60,000 nucleotides of DNA from Bacillus cereus ATCC 14579 (GCF_000007825.1 NC_004722.1:90001-150000), one strand, 5' to 3'; counted from the first letter of the stretch, positions 1 to 12,156 are shown. Notes: generated by a model from the letters alone, not told the origin. Program-made: numbers and translations.

Positions 1-2541
<2,541 letters not shown>

Positions 2542-2590
2542 TATAATATGTAGCAATGTTATCTAGTTTTGAAGGAATATGCCTTCATAG

Positions 2591-2706
2591 TTTGGTGATG
2601 ATGGCAGAGAGGTCACACCCGTTCCCATACCGAACACGGAAGTTAAGCTCTCTAGCGCCGATGGTAGTTGGGACCTTGTCCCTGTGAGAGTAGGACGTCG
2701 CCAAGC
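2591..2706 (+). rRNA. rrf: 5S ribosomal RNA
   Basis: A 116-nt segment starts TTTGGTGATGATGG and ends GACGTCGCCAAGC, with the invariant core CCGTTCCCATACCGAACACGG. The 5' and 3' ends pair to form helix I. It follows the 23S gene after about 49 nt with no tRNA between them. No tRNA cluster follows, so this rRNA operon ends here. Confidence 0.97.
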
Positions 2707-2711
2707 AACTA

Positions 2712-2739
2712 AACACGAGTCAAATGACTCGTGTTTTTT
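2712..2739 (+). terminator. Intrinsic terminator of the rRNA operon
   Basis: Inverted repeat ACACGAGTC / GACTCGTGT with loop AAAT, followed by a T-run (GTGTTTTTTC). It lies six bases after the 5S 3' end and separates the rRNA operon from ctsR. Confidence 0.9.
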
Positions 2740-2845
2740 CGTGTTTTCTTTTATAATCCATAGTAATTAAAAAAATATGCTTAAATAATTACTATTTTGA
2801 TTAAATGCAGGGGAATGTGGCTAGGATAGTGAATAAGCAAAAGAG

Positions 2846-2873
2846 TTGCAAATTTTATTAATACGTATATAAT
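2846..2873 (+). promoter_or_regulatory. Sigma-A-type promoter of the ctsR-clpC operon
   Basis: -35 TTGCAA at 2846-2851 and -10 TATAAT at 2868-2873 with a 16-bp spacer. The predicted start point near 2880 falls inside the adjacent CtsR operator, the expected geometry for CtsR repression. In B. subtilis this operon also has a sigma-B promoter; I did not find a convincing one here. Confidence 0.75.
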
Positions 2874-2876
2874 TAA

Positions 2877-2898
2877 AGTCAAAGATAGTCAAAGTCAA
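2877..2898 (+). promoter_or_regulatory. CtsR operator (direct heptad repeat)
   Basis: Two direct heptads AGTCAAA at 2877-2883 and 2887-2893 are separated by GAT, matching the known CtsR box (A/G)GTCAAA-NAN-(A/G)GTCAAA. A further partial copy GTCAA follows immediately at 2894-2898. The site overlaps the predicted transcription start, so bound CtsR would block initiation. The McsB/ClpC products of the same operon control CtsR, closing the feedback loop. Confidence 0.85.
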
Positions 2899-2914
2899 TA
2901 AAGGTGGCGGATAA

Positions 2915-3376
2915 ATGAGAAATATATCTGATATCATTGAGCAATATCTAAAGCAAGTTATTGACTTAAGTAATAATAATGTGATTGAAATCAAAAGAAA
3001 TGAGATTGCGGATCGATTCGAGTGCGTACCATCTCAAATCAATTATGTAATCAATACCCGTTTTACATTAGAAAGAGGATTTGTAGTAGAAAGTAAACGT
3101 GGTGGAGGAGGTTACATTCGCATTATAAAAGTCAAACTGCATGATGATATAGACATTATTGATCAAATGCTTCATATGATTGATCATAGCGTTGCACAAG
3201 GGAATGCAGAGAGTATGATTATACGTTTATTAGAAGAGGGAATCATAACAGGCCGTGAAGCAAAATTAATGTTAAGTGTACTAGATCGTTCTGTATTATC
3301 AATGGATATTCCTTCTCGAGATGAACTTAGGGCTCGAATATTATGCGCAATGTTAAGAACACTGAAATATAAATAA
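2915..3376 (+). CDS. ctsR: CtsR, transcriptional repressor of class III heat-shock genes
   Basis: A 153-residue protein of normal CtsR length. The N-terminal half is the winged helix-turn-helix DNA-binding domain, with the wing carrying the glycine-rich ESKRGGGGYIRI segment at about residues 59-70. That wing is the known temperature-sensing part of the family. The C-terminal half mediates dimerisation and McsB contact. It represses clp genes by binding heptad repeats such as the one at 2877. The start follows an AAAGGTGG ribosome site. First gene of ctsR-mcsA-mcsB-clpC. Confidence 0.97.
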   Translation: MRNISDIIEQYLKQVIDLSNNNVIEIKRNEIADRFECVPSQINYVINTRFTLERGFVVESKRGGGGYIRIIKVKLHDDIDIIDQMLHMIDHSVAQGNAESMIIRLLEEGIITGREAKLMLSVLDRSVLSMDIPSRDELRARILCAMLRTLKYK

Positions 3377-3546
3377 ATACAGCTTTTGTAAAAGAATGAT
3401 AATTAAGATAGGGCAGTTAAATATTGTAGAAGTTTTGAAAAAGAGCATGTACTTTTATCTGAGTGGATTAAGGAAAGAGGACAATCTAGTAATGTATGAA
3501 AAGTATCATGAGGTAGATCGTTCCTGTTGTAAAGGTGGGGATATTG

Positions 3547-4095
3547 ATGACTTGTCAAAACTGTAATATAAGACCAGCAACTTTACATTATACAAAAGTA
3601 ATCAACGAGAAGAAGGCGGAAGTTCATCTTTGTGAGCAATGTGCGGAGCAAAGTGGCTATACGTCTTTCTTTCAATCATCACAGTCTAACTTTTCATTTC
3701 ATGATGTATTTGCTGGTTTATTACACGGTGAATCAACAATGTTTGGAGAAGGAAAAAACGGGTTTTCAAATACAAATACAGTAAGATGTCCAGATTGTAA
3801 GATGACATATGAACATTTTACAAAAGTGGGACGCTTTGGTTGTGCTTCTTGTTACGATACATTTAAAGGACACTTAAACCCATTGTTAAAGCGACTTCAT
3901 GGTGGACATACAGAACATTGTGGAAAAATTCCGGAACGAATGGAAGGAAATATCCACTTAAAGAAAGAATTAGATGAACTAAAACTTATTCTGAAACAAT
4001 ATGTACAGAATGAGGAGTTTGAGAAAGCTGCTGAGGTAAGAGATGAAATTCGAGGGCTTGAAACTCAGCTTAGTGAGCATAGAGAGGGGGAGTAG
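3547..4095 (+). CDS. mcsA: McsA, zinc-binding activator of the McsB arginine kinase
   Basis: A 182-residue protein with paired CxxC motifs: CQNC and CEQC in the N-terminal third, CPDC and CASC in the middle. These are the zinc-binding elements of McsA. The C-terminal end (ELKLILKQYVQNEEFEKAAEVRDEI in part) is a UvrB/UvrC-type coiled coil that interacts with partner proteins. McsA stimulates McsB and helps release CtsR under stress. I chose ATG 3547 because AAAGGTGGGG lies 6 nt upstream; an in-frame GTG at 3535 would sit inside that site. Confidence 0.95.
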   Translation: MTCQNCNIRPATLHYTKVINEKKAEVHLCEQCAEQSGYTSFFQSSQSNFSFHDVFAGLLHGESTMFGEGKNGFSNTNTVRCPDCKMTYEHFTKVGRFGCASCYDTFKGHLNPLLKRLHGGHTEHCGKIPERMEGNIHLKKELDELKLILKQYVQNEEFEKAAEVRDEIRGLETQLSEHREGE

Positions 4096-4099
4096 TTCT

Positions 4100-5164
4100 A
4101 TGTCACTGGACAAAATTATGAATGAAGCGATTAGTCCATGGATGAAGGGGGATGGCCCTGATTCTGATATTGTTTTAAGTAGTCGAATTCGTTTGGCTCG
4201 TAATTTTAAGCAATATCAATTTTCTACTATGCAAAACGAAGAGGAAGCTCAAAAGGTTCAAGAATTATTTAAAAAGAAATTTATAAATAAAGCGGTAGAG
4301 CCCTTTGGGAAGTTTGGACTATTAAAAATGAATGAACTAACTCCTCTTCAAAGGAGAGTTTTAGTCGAAAAGCATTTAATTAGTCCAAATCTAGCAGGGA
4401 CCGAATATGGAGCATGTCTGTTATCAGAAAGCGAACACATTAGTGTGATGCTTAATGAGGAAGACCACATTAGGATTCAGTGCCTATTTCCAGGACTACA
4501 GTTATCAAAGGCGCTTCAAAGCGCCAATCAAATAGATAATTGGATTGAGAAAGAGGTTGAATATGCTTTTGATGAATCACTTGGATATATTACGAGTTGT
4601 CCTACTAACGTTGGTACAGGATTAAGAGCTTCTGTAATGATTCATTTACCAGGGCTGGTTTTAACAAAAAGAATTAGCCGTATTATACAAGTAATTCAAA
4701 AATTAGGTTTAGTAGTAAGAGGAATATACGGTGAAGGTAGCGAAGCGTTAGGTAATATATTTCAAGTATCAAATCAAATGACGTTAGGGAAATCCGAAGA
4801 AGATATTATTGCAGATTTAAAGAGTGTCATGCAGCAAATTATACAACAAGAAAAATTGGCCAGAGAATTAATTGTACAAAATTCGAGCATTGAGCTTGAA
4901 GATAAGGTTTATCGTTCTTACGGTATACTAGCAAACAGTCGTTTAATTCAATCTGCAGAAGCGGCAACTTGCTTATCGGATGTACGACTCGGTATTGATC
5001 TAGGATATATAAAAGGTATATCGAGAAATATTTTGACTGAGCTAATGGTTCTTACGCAACCTGGTATTTTACAACAATATGCAGGAGGACCTTTAGGACC
5101 AGAAGAAAGAGATTATCGAAGAGCAACCTTAATCCGTGAGCGATTACGTATTGAAAAAAACTAA
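4100..5164 (+). CDS. mcsB: McsB, protein-arginine kinase
   Basis: A 354-residue protein related to phosphagen kinases. It phosphorylates arginines in CtsR and misfolded proteins, marking them for ClpC-ClpP degradation. Visible landmarks are the nucleotide-binding start SSRIRLARNF near residue 30, the catalytic-loop segment ITSCPTNVGTGLRAS near 170-184, and the C-terminal arginine-recognition part ending RATLIRERLR. It starts 4 nt after mcsA behind GAGAGGGGGAG, so the two are likely translationally coupled. A longer in-frame start at 4043 lies inside mcsA and lacks a better site. Confidence 0.96.
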   Translation: MSLDKIMNEAISPWMKGDGPDSDIVLSSRIRLARNFKQYQFSTMQNEEEAQKVQELFKKKFINKAVEPFGKFGLLKMNELTPLQRRVLVEKHLISPNLAGTEYGACLLSESEHISVMLNEEDHIRIQCLFPGLQLSKALQSANQIDNWIEKEVEYAFDESLGYITSCPTNVGTGLRASVMIHLPGLVLTKRISRIIQVIQKLGLVVRGIYGEGSEALGNIFQVSNQMTLGKSEEDIIADLKSVMQQIIQQEKLARELIVQNSSIELEDKVYRSYGILANSRLIQSAEAATCLSDVRLGIDLGYIKGISRNILTELMVLTQPGILQQYAGGPLGPEERDYRRATLIRERLRIEKN

Positions 5165-5186
5165 GCGCAAGTAGGAGGCGATTTCT

Positions 5187-7622
5187 ATGATGTTTGGAAG
5201 ATTTACAGAAAGAGCACAGAAAGTATTAGCTTTATCTCAAGAGGAAGCAATTCGCATTGGGCATAATAACATTGGAACAGAACATATTTTACTTGGGCTT
5301 GTACGCGAAGGTGAAGGAATTGCAGCAAAAGCGTTAATTGCTCTTGGATTGAGCCCGGAGAAAGTGCAAAAAGAGGTAGAAGCGTTAATTGGACGTGGAA
5401 CAGAAGCTTCTCAAACTGTACATTATACACCTCGTGCTAAAAAAGTTATTGAATTGTCTATGGATGAAGCGCGTAAGCTAGGACATTCTTACGTTGGAAC
5501 AGAACATATTTTACTTGGCTTAATCCGTGAAGGTGAAGGTGTAGCGGCACGTGTATTAAATAATTTAGGTGTAAGCCTCAACAAAGCAAGACAACAAGTG
5601 TTACAACTTCTTGGAAGTAACGAAGCAAGTTCAGGTCATCAAGGTGGTTCATCGACAAATGCAAATACACCGACACTAGACAGTTTAGCGCGCGACTTAA
5701 CAGTTGTTGCACGTGAGAATCGTTTGGATCCTGTTATTGGACGTAGTAAAGAAATTCAACGTGTAATTGAAGTGTTAAGCCGTAGAACAAAAAACAATCC
5801 AGTGTTAATTGGAGAGCCTGGTGTAGGTAAAACAGCAATTGCTGAAGGGTTAGCACAGCAAATCGTAAATAATGAAGTTCCTGAAACGTTAAGAGATAAG
5901 CGTGTTATGACACTAGATATGGGAACAGTGGTAGCTGGGACGAAATATCGTGGTGAGTTTGAAGATCGTTTAAAGAAAGTAATGGATGAAATACGTCAAG
6001 CAGGGAATATTATTCTATTTATTGATGAACTTCATACATTAATCGGTGCAGGTGGAGCAGAAGGTGCAATCGATGCATCGAATATTTTAAAACCATCTTT
6101 AGCACGCGGAGAATTACAATGTATTGGTGCGACAACTTTAGATGAGTATCGTAAATATATTGAAAAGGATGCAGCTTTAGAGAGACGTTTCCAGCCAATT
6201 CATGTTGATGAGCCGAGTCTAGAAGAATCAACTCAAATCTTGAAAGGGTTACGCGATCGTTATGAGGCGCATCACCGTGTGTCTATTACAGATGATGCAA
6301 TTGATGCAGCTGTAAAACTTTCAGATCGTTATATTACGGATCGTTTCTTACCAGATAAAGCAATTGATTTAATTGATGAAGCTGCTTCAAAAGTTCGCTT
6401 GCGTTCTTATACAACACCACCAAACTTAAAAGAGCTTGAAGTGAAGCTTGAGGAAATTCGAAAAGAAAAAGATGCGGCTGTACAAAGTCAAGAGTTTGAA
6501 AAGGCTGCTTCCTTACGTGATATGGAACAACGCTTACGTGAGAAATTGGAAGATACAAAACGTCAGTGGAAAGAACAACAAGGAAAAGAAAATTCAGAGG
6601 TTACGGTAGAAGATATTGCAAATGTCGTTTCTACATGGACACGTATCCCTGTTTCTAAACTTGCACAAACAGAGACTGATAAATTATTAAACTTAGAATC
6701 CATTCTTCATGATCGTGTCATCGGTCAGGATGAAGCTGTAGTGGCTGTAGCGAAAGCTGTTCGTCGTGCAAGAGCAGGATTGAAAGATCCGAAACGTCCA
6801 ATTGGTTCATTTATTTTCTTAGGGCCAACAGGTGTAGGTAAAACAGAATTAGCAAGAGCATTGGCAGAATCTATGTTCGGTGATGAGGATGCAATGATTC
6901 GCATTGATATGTCTGAGTATATGGAGAAACATTCAACTTCTCGCTTAGTTGGTTCTCCTCCAGGATATGTTGGGTATGAAGAAGGCGGACAATTAACAGA
7001 GAAGGTTCGTCGTAAGCCTTATTCAGTTGTCCTATTAGATGAAGTAGAGAAGGCACATCCTGATGTATTTAATATTCTACTACAGGTATTGGAAGATGGT
7101 CGTTTAACTGATTCTAAAGGACGTACAGTTGATTTCCGTAATACGATTGTTATTATGACGTCTAACGTTGGTGCTGAGGCGTTAAAACGTAACAAACATC
7201 TTGGATTTAACGTACAAGATGAAAGCCGTGATTATTCGGATATGAAAGGTAAAGTAATGGATGAGCTGAAAAAGGCATTTCGTCCAGAATTCTTAAACCG
7301 TATTGATGAAATTATCGTATTCCATATGCTTGAGAAAAAACATATTCAAGAAATTGTGACTCTTATGGTAAATCAGTTAGTGAATCGCTTAAAAGAACAA
7401 GAAATTGAATTGCACTTAACAGAAGGAGCGATTGCAGCTATTGCTGATAAAGGGTTTGATCGTGAATATGGTGCTCGTCCACTACGTAGAGCAATTCAGA
7501 AGCATGTAGAAGATAGACTATCGGAAGAACTTTTAAAAGGTGCTATTGAGAAAGGTCAAAAAGTTATCTTTGATGTAGAAGGGGAAACATTTGTCATTCA
7601 TAGTGCTGAAAAGGTAAAATAA
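5187..7622 (+). CDS. clpC: ClpC, AAA+ unfoldase of the ClpCP protease
   Basis: An 811-residue HSP100 ATPase. A double Clp N-repeat occupies residues 1-145. The first AAA+ module has Walker A GEPGVGKT at 209-216. A coiled-coil middle domain carries the UVR-like stretch VQSQEFEKAASLRDM, and a second AAA+ module has GPTGVGKT near 546. It unfolds arginine-phosphorylated and adaptor-delivered substrates (including CtsR) for ClpP. In Bacillus it also controls competence and sporulation regulators. It starts 22 nt after mcsB behind AGTAGGAGG. Confidence 0.98.
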   Translation: MMFGRFTERAQKVLALSQEEAIRIGHNNIGTEHILLGLVREGEGIAAKALIALGLSPEKVQKEVEALIGRGTEASQTVHYTPRAKKVIELSMDEARKLGHSYVGTEHILLGLIREGEGVAARVLNNLGVSLNKARQQVLQLLGSNEASSGHQGGSSTNANTPTLDSLARDLTVVARENRLDPVIGRSKEIQRVIEVLSRRTKNNPVLIGEPGVGKTAIAEGLAQQIVNNEVPETLRDKRVMTLDMGTVVAGTKYRGEFEDRLKKVMDEIRQAGNIILFIDELHTLIGAGGAEGAIDASNILKPSLARGELQCIGATTLDEYRKYIEKDAALERRFQPIHVDEPSLEESTQILKGLRDRYEAHHRVSITDDAIDAAVKLSDRYITDRFLPDKAIDLIDEAASKVRLRSYTTPPNLKELEVKLEEIRKEKDAAVQSQEFEKAASLRDMEQRLREKLEDTKRQWKEQQGKENSEVTVEDIANVVSTWTRIPVSKLAQTETDKLLNLESILHDRVIGQDEAVVAVAKAVRRARAGLKDPKRPIGSFIFLGPTGVGKTELARALAESMFGDEDAMIRIDMSEYMEKHSTSRLVGSPPGYVGYEEGGQLTEKVRRKPYSVVLLDEVEKAHPDVFNILLQVLEDGRLTDSKGRTVDFRNTIVIMTSNVGAEALKRNKHLGFNVQDESRDYSDMKGKVMDELKKAFRPEFLNRIDEIIVFHMLEKKHIQEIVTLMVNQLVNRLKEQEIELHLTEGAIAAIADKGFDREYGARPLRRAIQKHVEDRLSEELLKGAIEKGQKVIFDVEGETFVIHSAEKVK

Positions 7623-7637
7623 GTATAGACAAACTAA

Positions 7638-7664
7638 GAGGGCTACGAGATAGCCCTCTTTCTT
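7638..7664 (+). terminator. Terminator after clpC
   Basis: GAGGGCTA (7638-7645), loop CGAGA, TAGCCCTC followed by TTTCTT. It lies 15 nt after the clpC stop and closes the CtsR operon. Confidence 0.85.
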
Positions 7665-7717
7665 GTACGAGAAGGTCAAATGTTTATAGATGAAAGCGAA
7701 GTGAAATATAAAAAGAT

Positions 7718-9094
7718 ATGGCTAAAAAGAAAACAAAATTCACATGTCAAGAGTGTGGTTATCAATCACCAAAATATATGGGTAAATGTCCAGGGTGTGG
7801 TCAATGGAATTCGCTTGTTGAAGAGATGGAACCCGTTGTATCATCCAGACGCCTAAATTATGCAAATGCAATTCAAACAGAAGTAACAAAACCAAGACGT
7901 CTTACAGAAGTAGAAACAAAGTCTGAGGCACGTATTGAAACGAAATTTCAAGAGTTTAACCGTGTACTAGGTGGCGGAATTGTAGATGGATCTTTAGTAC
8001 TTATTGGTGGGGACCCTGGGATTGGAAAATCAACGTTATTATTACAGATTTCCTCGCAATTAGCAGATGCTTCATATGATGTATTGTATATATCGGGTGA
8101 GGAGTCAGCAAAGCAGATTAAACTTCGTGCAGATCGTTTACATGTAAATGGTAGTAATCTATTTGTTGTATCAGAGACAGATTTACAGCGTATTGCAGCA
8201 CATATTGAAGAGATGAATCCTGCTTTTGTTGTTATTGATTCTATTCAAACGATACATTTACCTGAGGTGACATCAGCTCCTGGTAGTGTGGCGCAAGTAC
8301 GTGAATGTACAGCAGAATTAATGAAACTTGCAAAAACAAAGGGAATCCCAATTTTCATCGTAGGACATGTGACAAAAGAAGGTGCAATTGCGGGACCGCG
8401 TATGCTAGAACATATGGTCGATGCAGTTCTTTACTTTGAAGGAGATCGACACCATACATATCGTATTTTACGAGCTGTAAAGAATCGTTTTGGTTCTACG
8501 AATGAAATGGGTATCTTTGAAATGAAAGAACTTGGCCTTGCAGAAGTCTTAAATCCTTCTGAAATTTTCCTTGAGGAAAGACCAGTTGGAGTTGCAGGTT
8601 CAACAGTAGTTGCCTCAATGGAAGGAACAAGACCAGTTTTAGTAGAAATACAGGCATTAATTTCCCCTACTAGTTTTGGAAATCCTCGAAGAATGGCGAC
8701 AGGAATTGATCATAATCGTGTCTCGCTTATTATGGCGGTACTAGAGAAAAGAACAGGTTTACTATTACAAAATCAAGATGCGTATTTAAAAGTAGCTGGT
8801 GGTTTGAAATTAGACGAACCGGCAATTGATTTAGCTGTCGCCTTAAGTATAGCTTCAAGTTTTAGAGATAAATCTACGGCACCAACTGATGCGGTAATAG
8901 GAGAAGTTGGATTAACTGGAGAAATAAGAAGAGTATCAAGAATTGAACAACGTGTACAAGAAGCAGCTAAATTAGGATTTCAACGTGCTATCATTCCTAG
9001 AAAAAATTTAGGGGGATGGACAATTCCAGAGGGGATTGAGGTTGTAGGTGTTTCTAATTTGGGAGAAGCGCTTCGTTTGACATTAGGAGGCTAG
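7718..9094 (+). CDS. radA: RadA (Sms), DNA repair/recombination ATPase
   Basis: A 458-residue RecA-like protein that promotes branch migration and processing of recombination intermediates. The N-terminal zinc finger has cysteines 10, 13, 25 and 28 (CQECG...CPGCG). The P-loop is GGDPGIGKST near 96-105. The RadA signature KNRFGS follows, and the C-terminal Lon-protease-like domain is typical. disA follows 3 nt downstream, a conserved pairing in Bacillus, where RadA interacts with and modulates DisA. The ribosome site before ATG 7718 is weak (AAAAAG). Confidence 0.97.
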   Translation: MAKKKTKFTCQECGYQSPKYMGKCPGCGQWNSLVEEMEPVVSSRRLNYANAIQTEVTKPRRLTEVETKSEARIETKFQEFNRVLGGGIVDGSLVLIGGDPGIGKSTLLLQISSQLADASYDVLYISGEESAKQIKLRADRLHVNGSNLFVVSETDLQRIAAHIEEMNPAFVVIDSIQTIHLPEVTSAPGSVAQVRECTAELMKLAKTKGIPIFIVGHVTKEGAIAGPRMLEHMVDAVLYFEGDRHHTYRILRAVKNRFGSTNEMGIFEMKELGLAEVLNPSEIFLEERPVGVAGSTVVASMEGTRPVLVEIQALISPTSFGNPRRMATGIDHNRVSLIMAVLEKRTGLLLQNQDAYLKVAGGLKLDEPAIDLAVALSIASSFRDKSTAPTDAVIGEVGLTGEIRRVSRIEQRVQEAAKLGFQRAIIPRKNLGGWTIPEGIEVVGVSNLGEALRLTLGG

Positions 9095-9097
9095 GCT

Positions 9098-10171
9098 ATG
9101 GAAGAAAATAAGCAACGTGTCAAAAGTATGATTAACATTTTACAGCTCGTGGCCCCAGGAACACCACTGCGCGAAGGGATAGATAATGTACTTCGCGCAC
9201 AAACGGGGGGACTAATTGTTCTTGGGTATAATGAGCAGATTAAAAGCATTGTTGATGGTGGTTTTCATATTAATTGCGCATTCTCTCCTGCTAGTTTATA
9301 TGAATTAGCAAAAATGGATGGAGCACTTATTTTAAATGAAACTGGAAGTAAAATTTTAATTGCAAACGCACAGTTAGTTCCAGATTCATCTATTGATTCT
9401 ATTGAAACAGGTATGCGTCACCGAACAGCAGAGCGTGTAGCAAAGCAGACGGGCAGCCTTGTTGTGGCCATTTCACAAAGACGTAATGTAATTACGCTAT
9501 ATCAAGGGAACTTACGTTATACATTAAAAGATATAGGTGTCATTTTAACGAAGGCAAATCAAGCAATTCAAACGCTAGAAAAATATAAGGCTGTATGGAA
9601 TGACGGCATTACGAATTTGGGTATTCTAGAATTTGAAGAGGTCGTTACAATGTCCGAGGTGGTTCACGTTTTACATAGTGTTGAAATGGTGCTGCGTATT
9701 AAAAATGAAATATTGAGCTATATTCATGAGTTAGGAACAGAAGGTAGGTTAATTCGTTTACAGCTTACAGAATTACTAGCTGATTTAGAGGCAGAGGCAG
9801 CATTGTTAATTAAAGATTATCACCAGGAGAAAACACAAGACCATCATCAAATCTTGAAAAAGTTACAAGATCTTGCAAATACACAACTTTTAGAGGATAG
9901 TGATTTAGTTAAATTGCTTGGCTATCCAGGACAAACAAGTTTAGAAGAAAGTGTGACACCTAGAGGGTACCGAATCACAAGCAAGATTTCTCGTGTTCCA
10001 CCACTTATTATCGAGAATTTAATTAATCGATTTAAAACATTGCAAGGTGTTTGCCGAGCAACTATTAATGAATTGGATGATGTGGAAGGAATTGGAGAAG
10101 TGAGAGCGAAGAAAATACGAGAAGGTCTAAAAAGAATTCAAGAGCATCTCTATATGAGTAGACACAATTAA
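9098..10171 (+). CDS. disA: DisA, DNA-scanning diadenylate cyclase
   Basis: A 357-residue protein that makes c-di-AMP from two ATP and scans DNA for branched intermediates, delaying sporulation when damage is found. The DAC-domain catalytic motifs are intact: DGA at 74-76 and RHRTA at 107-111. A helical linker and a C-terminal helix-hairpin-helix domain follow, with VEGIGEVRAKKI near the end. It is translationally close to radA. The following 160-nt gap shows only weak hairpin potential and no clear promoter. Confidence 0.97.
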   Translation: MEENKQRVKSMINILQLVAPGTPLREGIDNVLRAQTGGLIVLGYNEQIKSIVDGGFHINCAFSPASLYELAKMDGALILNETGSKILIANAQLVPDSSIDSIETGMRHRTAERVAKQTGSLVVAISQRRNVITLYQGNLRYTLKDIGVILTKANQAIQTLEKYKAVWNDGITNLGILEFEEVVTMSEVVHVLHSVEMVLRIKNEILSYIHELGTEGRLIRLQLTELLADLEAEAALLIKDYHQEKTQDHHQILKKLQDLANTQLLEDSDLVKLLGYPGQTSLEESVTPRGYRITSKISRVPPLIIENLINRFKTLQGVCRATINELDDVEGIGEVRAKKIREGLKRIQEHLYMSRHN

Positions 10172-10331
10172 GAATATTACATTGATTCTATAATATAACG
10201 ACACTAGAACATTTTTGGTATATGATATGATATATTGGTAAATAAAACTATTTACAAAAAAACACGTCCGCTTTTGCATTCGGCGTTTTGATTAGCGAAA
10301 CAATGGTTAATAATGAGTAGGAGGTGGTTGG

Positions 10332-11441
10332 ATGTTAAAACGGATTGTACAGCTCTTCTTTTTAGTGATCGGGGGAGCGTTAGGGATTTACTTAATCCCA
10401 AAAATTATTAATGTATTAGATATCGGTGCGGTTCCTTTGTTGGAAGGATCGTATGTTCGTGCAATTATTGGTGCAATTATTTTATTTTTAACAACATTTT
10501 GGCTTGTAGATTATATTGTTCAACTTATTAAGCATATTGAAGAGGCTCTTGTAAAGGCGCCTGTAGCAGATGTTTTATTTGGTACATTAGGATTAATCTC
10601 TGGTCTTATTGTTGCATATTTAATTTTGATACCAATTCGTGAATTTACAATTCCAGTTATTAGTACGGTGTTGCAAGTGTTCTTCACCCTTTTACTTGGA
10701 TATTTAGGATTCCAAGTAGGATTTAAAAAGAGGAATGAATTGCTAGGATTATTTACATTACCCCAACGCGGAGGTAAGAAGAAAAACAATAGTGAGAATG
10801 AAGAGGTAGAGGTCGAAGCAGAAAAATCTACGACTCATTGGAAAATTCTCGATACGAGTGTAATTATTGACGGACGTATTGCAGATATTTGCCAAACAAA
10901 GTTTTTAGAAGGAACAATTGTCATTCCGCAATTCGTATTAGAAGAGCTTCAGCATATTGCCGATTCTTCAGATGCTTTAAAGCGTAATCGTGGCCGCAGA
11001 GGGCTAGACATTTTAAATCGTATTCAAAAGGAGATGCCAATTCCGGTAGAAATTTATGAAGGCGATTTCGATGATATCCAAGAAGTAGATAGCAAGCTTG
11101 TAAAGTTGGCAAAAATCACTGGTGGAACTGTAGTAACAAACGATTTCAATTTAAACAAAGTTTCTGAATTACAAGGGGTTACGGTGTTAAACATTAATGA
11201 TTTAGCTAATGCGATTAAACCAGTCGTACTCCCTGGTGAAGAATTAAGTGTTTATGTTGTGAAAGATGGTAAAGAACAAAATCAAGGTGTTGCATACTTA
11301 GATGATGGTACGATGATTGTAGTAGAAGATGGTAGAGAGTATGTGGGTTCACAACTTGACGTACTTGTTACTAGCGTATTACAAACATCGGCTGGTCGTA
11401 TGATTTTCGCAAAACGTAAATTGCTAGAAAAAGCATTATAA
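10332..11441 (+). CDS. yacL: YacL, membrane-anchored PIN/TRAM-domain protein
   Basis: A 369-residue protein. Four hydrophobic helices fill about residues 5-130. A charged linker precedes a PIN nuclease domain starting ILDTSVIIDGRIADI, with conserved acidic residues also in TNDFNLN. A C-terminal TRAM domain (LSVYVVKDGKEQNQGVAYL) follows. The family is known as PIN/TRAM, sometimes labelled PilT N-terminus. The PIN residues suggest RNase-type activity, but the cellular substrate is not known to me. GAGTAGGAGGTGG precedes the start. Confidence 0.9.
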   Translation: MLKRIVQLFFLVIGGALGIYLIPKIINVLDIGAVPLLEGSYVRAIIGAIILFLTTFWLVDYIVQLIKHIEEALVKAPVADVLFGTLGLISGLIVAYLILIPIREFTIPVISTVLQVFFTLLLGYLGFQVGFKKRNELLGLFTLPQRGGKKKNNSENEEVEVEAEKSTTHWKILDTSVIIDGRIADICQTKFLEGTIVIPQFVLEELQHIADSSDALKRNRGRRGLDILNRIQKEMPIPVEIYEGDFDDIQEVDSKLVKLAKITGGTVVTNDFNLNKVSELQGVTVLNINDLANAIKPVVLPGEELSVYVVKDGKEQNQGVAYLDDGTMIVVEDGREYVGSQLDVLVTSVLQTSAGRMIFAKRKLLEKAL

Positions 11442-11457
11442 GTAGAGGATTATTAAT

Positions 11458-12138
11458 ATGTATACATTAATTATTCCGGCAGCGGGCCAAGGAAAACGAA
11501 TGGGTGCTGGTAAAAATAAGTTATTTTTACTTATAGATGAAGTACCAATTATTGTGCACACATTGCGTGCTTTTGAAAAAGATAAAGCGTGCAAAAGTAT
11601 TATTATGGCAATTAACGAAGAAGAACGCCCGTATTTTGAAGAGTTAATGCAGAAGTACCAGATTGAAAAGCACGTACAATTCATTCAGGGTGGAGCCGAA
11701 AGACAAGATAGCGTCTATAACGCACTTCAGTATGCGAGTGGTGTCGAATATGTTCTTGTGCATGACGGGGCGCGCCCGTTCGTAACGAATAAAGTGATTC
11801 GCGATGTATTAACTGCAGCAGAAAAATATGGAGCTTCCATTTGTGCAGTGCCAGTAAAAGATACTGTTAAGAAAGTAGAGCAGGGTGTTGTTGTAGAAAC
11901 GGTAGAGCGATCTCAACTTAACGCTGTACAAACACCACAAGGATTCTCTGTTTCTCTTTTGCTAGAAGCTCATAGAAGCGCAAAGCAAAGTTGTTTTCTT
12001 GGCACAGATGATGCAAGTCTTGTAGAACGTGTTGGGAAGCAAGTAGGTGTAGTAGAGGGGAGTTACTATAATATTAAAGTGACGACTCCGGAAGATCTAT
12101 TAATTGCTGAAAGTTTCCTACGTGTTCAAAAGAAATAA
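11458..12138 (+). CDS. ispD: IspD, 2-C-methyl-D-erythritol 4-phosphate cytidylyltransferase
   Basis: A 226-residue enzyme of the MEP isoprenoid pathway, transferring CMP from CTP to MEP. The N-terminal nucleotide-binding loop IPAAGQGKRMGAGKNK is intact, as are VHDGARPFV near residues 102-110 and the C-terminal KVTTPEDL. It lies 16 nt after yacL behind AGAGGAT. ispF follows, but after a strong terminator, so ispF is probably also expressed from its own promoter. Confidence 0.97.
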   Translation: MYTLIIPAAGQGKRMGAGKNKLFLLIDEVPIIVHTLRAFEKDKACKSIIMAINEEERPYFEELMQKYQIEKHVQFIQGGAERQDSVYNALQYASGVEYVLVHDGARPFVTNKVIRDVLTAAEKYGASICAVPVKDTVKKVEQGVVVETVERSQLNAVQTPQGFSVSLLLEAHRSAKQSCFLGTDDASLVERVGKQVGVVEGSYYNIKVTTPEDLLIAESFLRVQKK

Positions 12139-12156
12139 CATTGATGACGTGTTAAT

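Noticed and set aside
2542..2590. A tRNA gene between 23S and 5S or after 5S
   Set aside because: The 49-nt spacer is too short and the region after the terminator shows no cloverleaf elements or TTCRA loop.
10258..10292. Terminator between disA and yacL
   Set aside because: Only a short interrupted pairing (CCG/CGG with AAAAC/GTTTT) and no T-run; not convincing.
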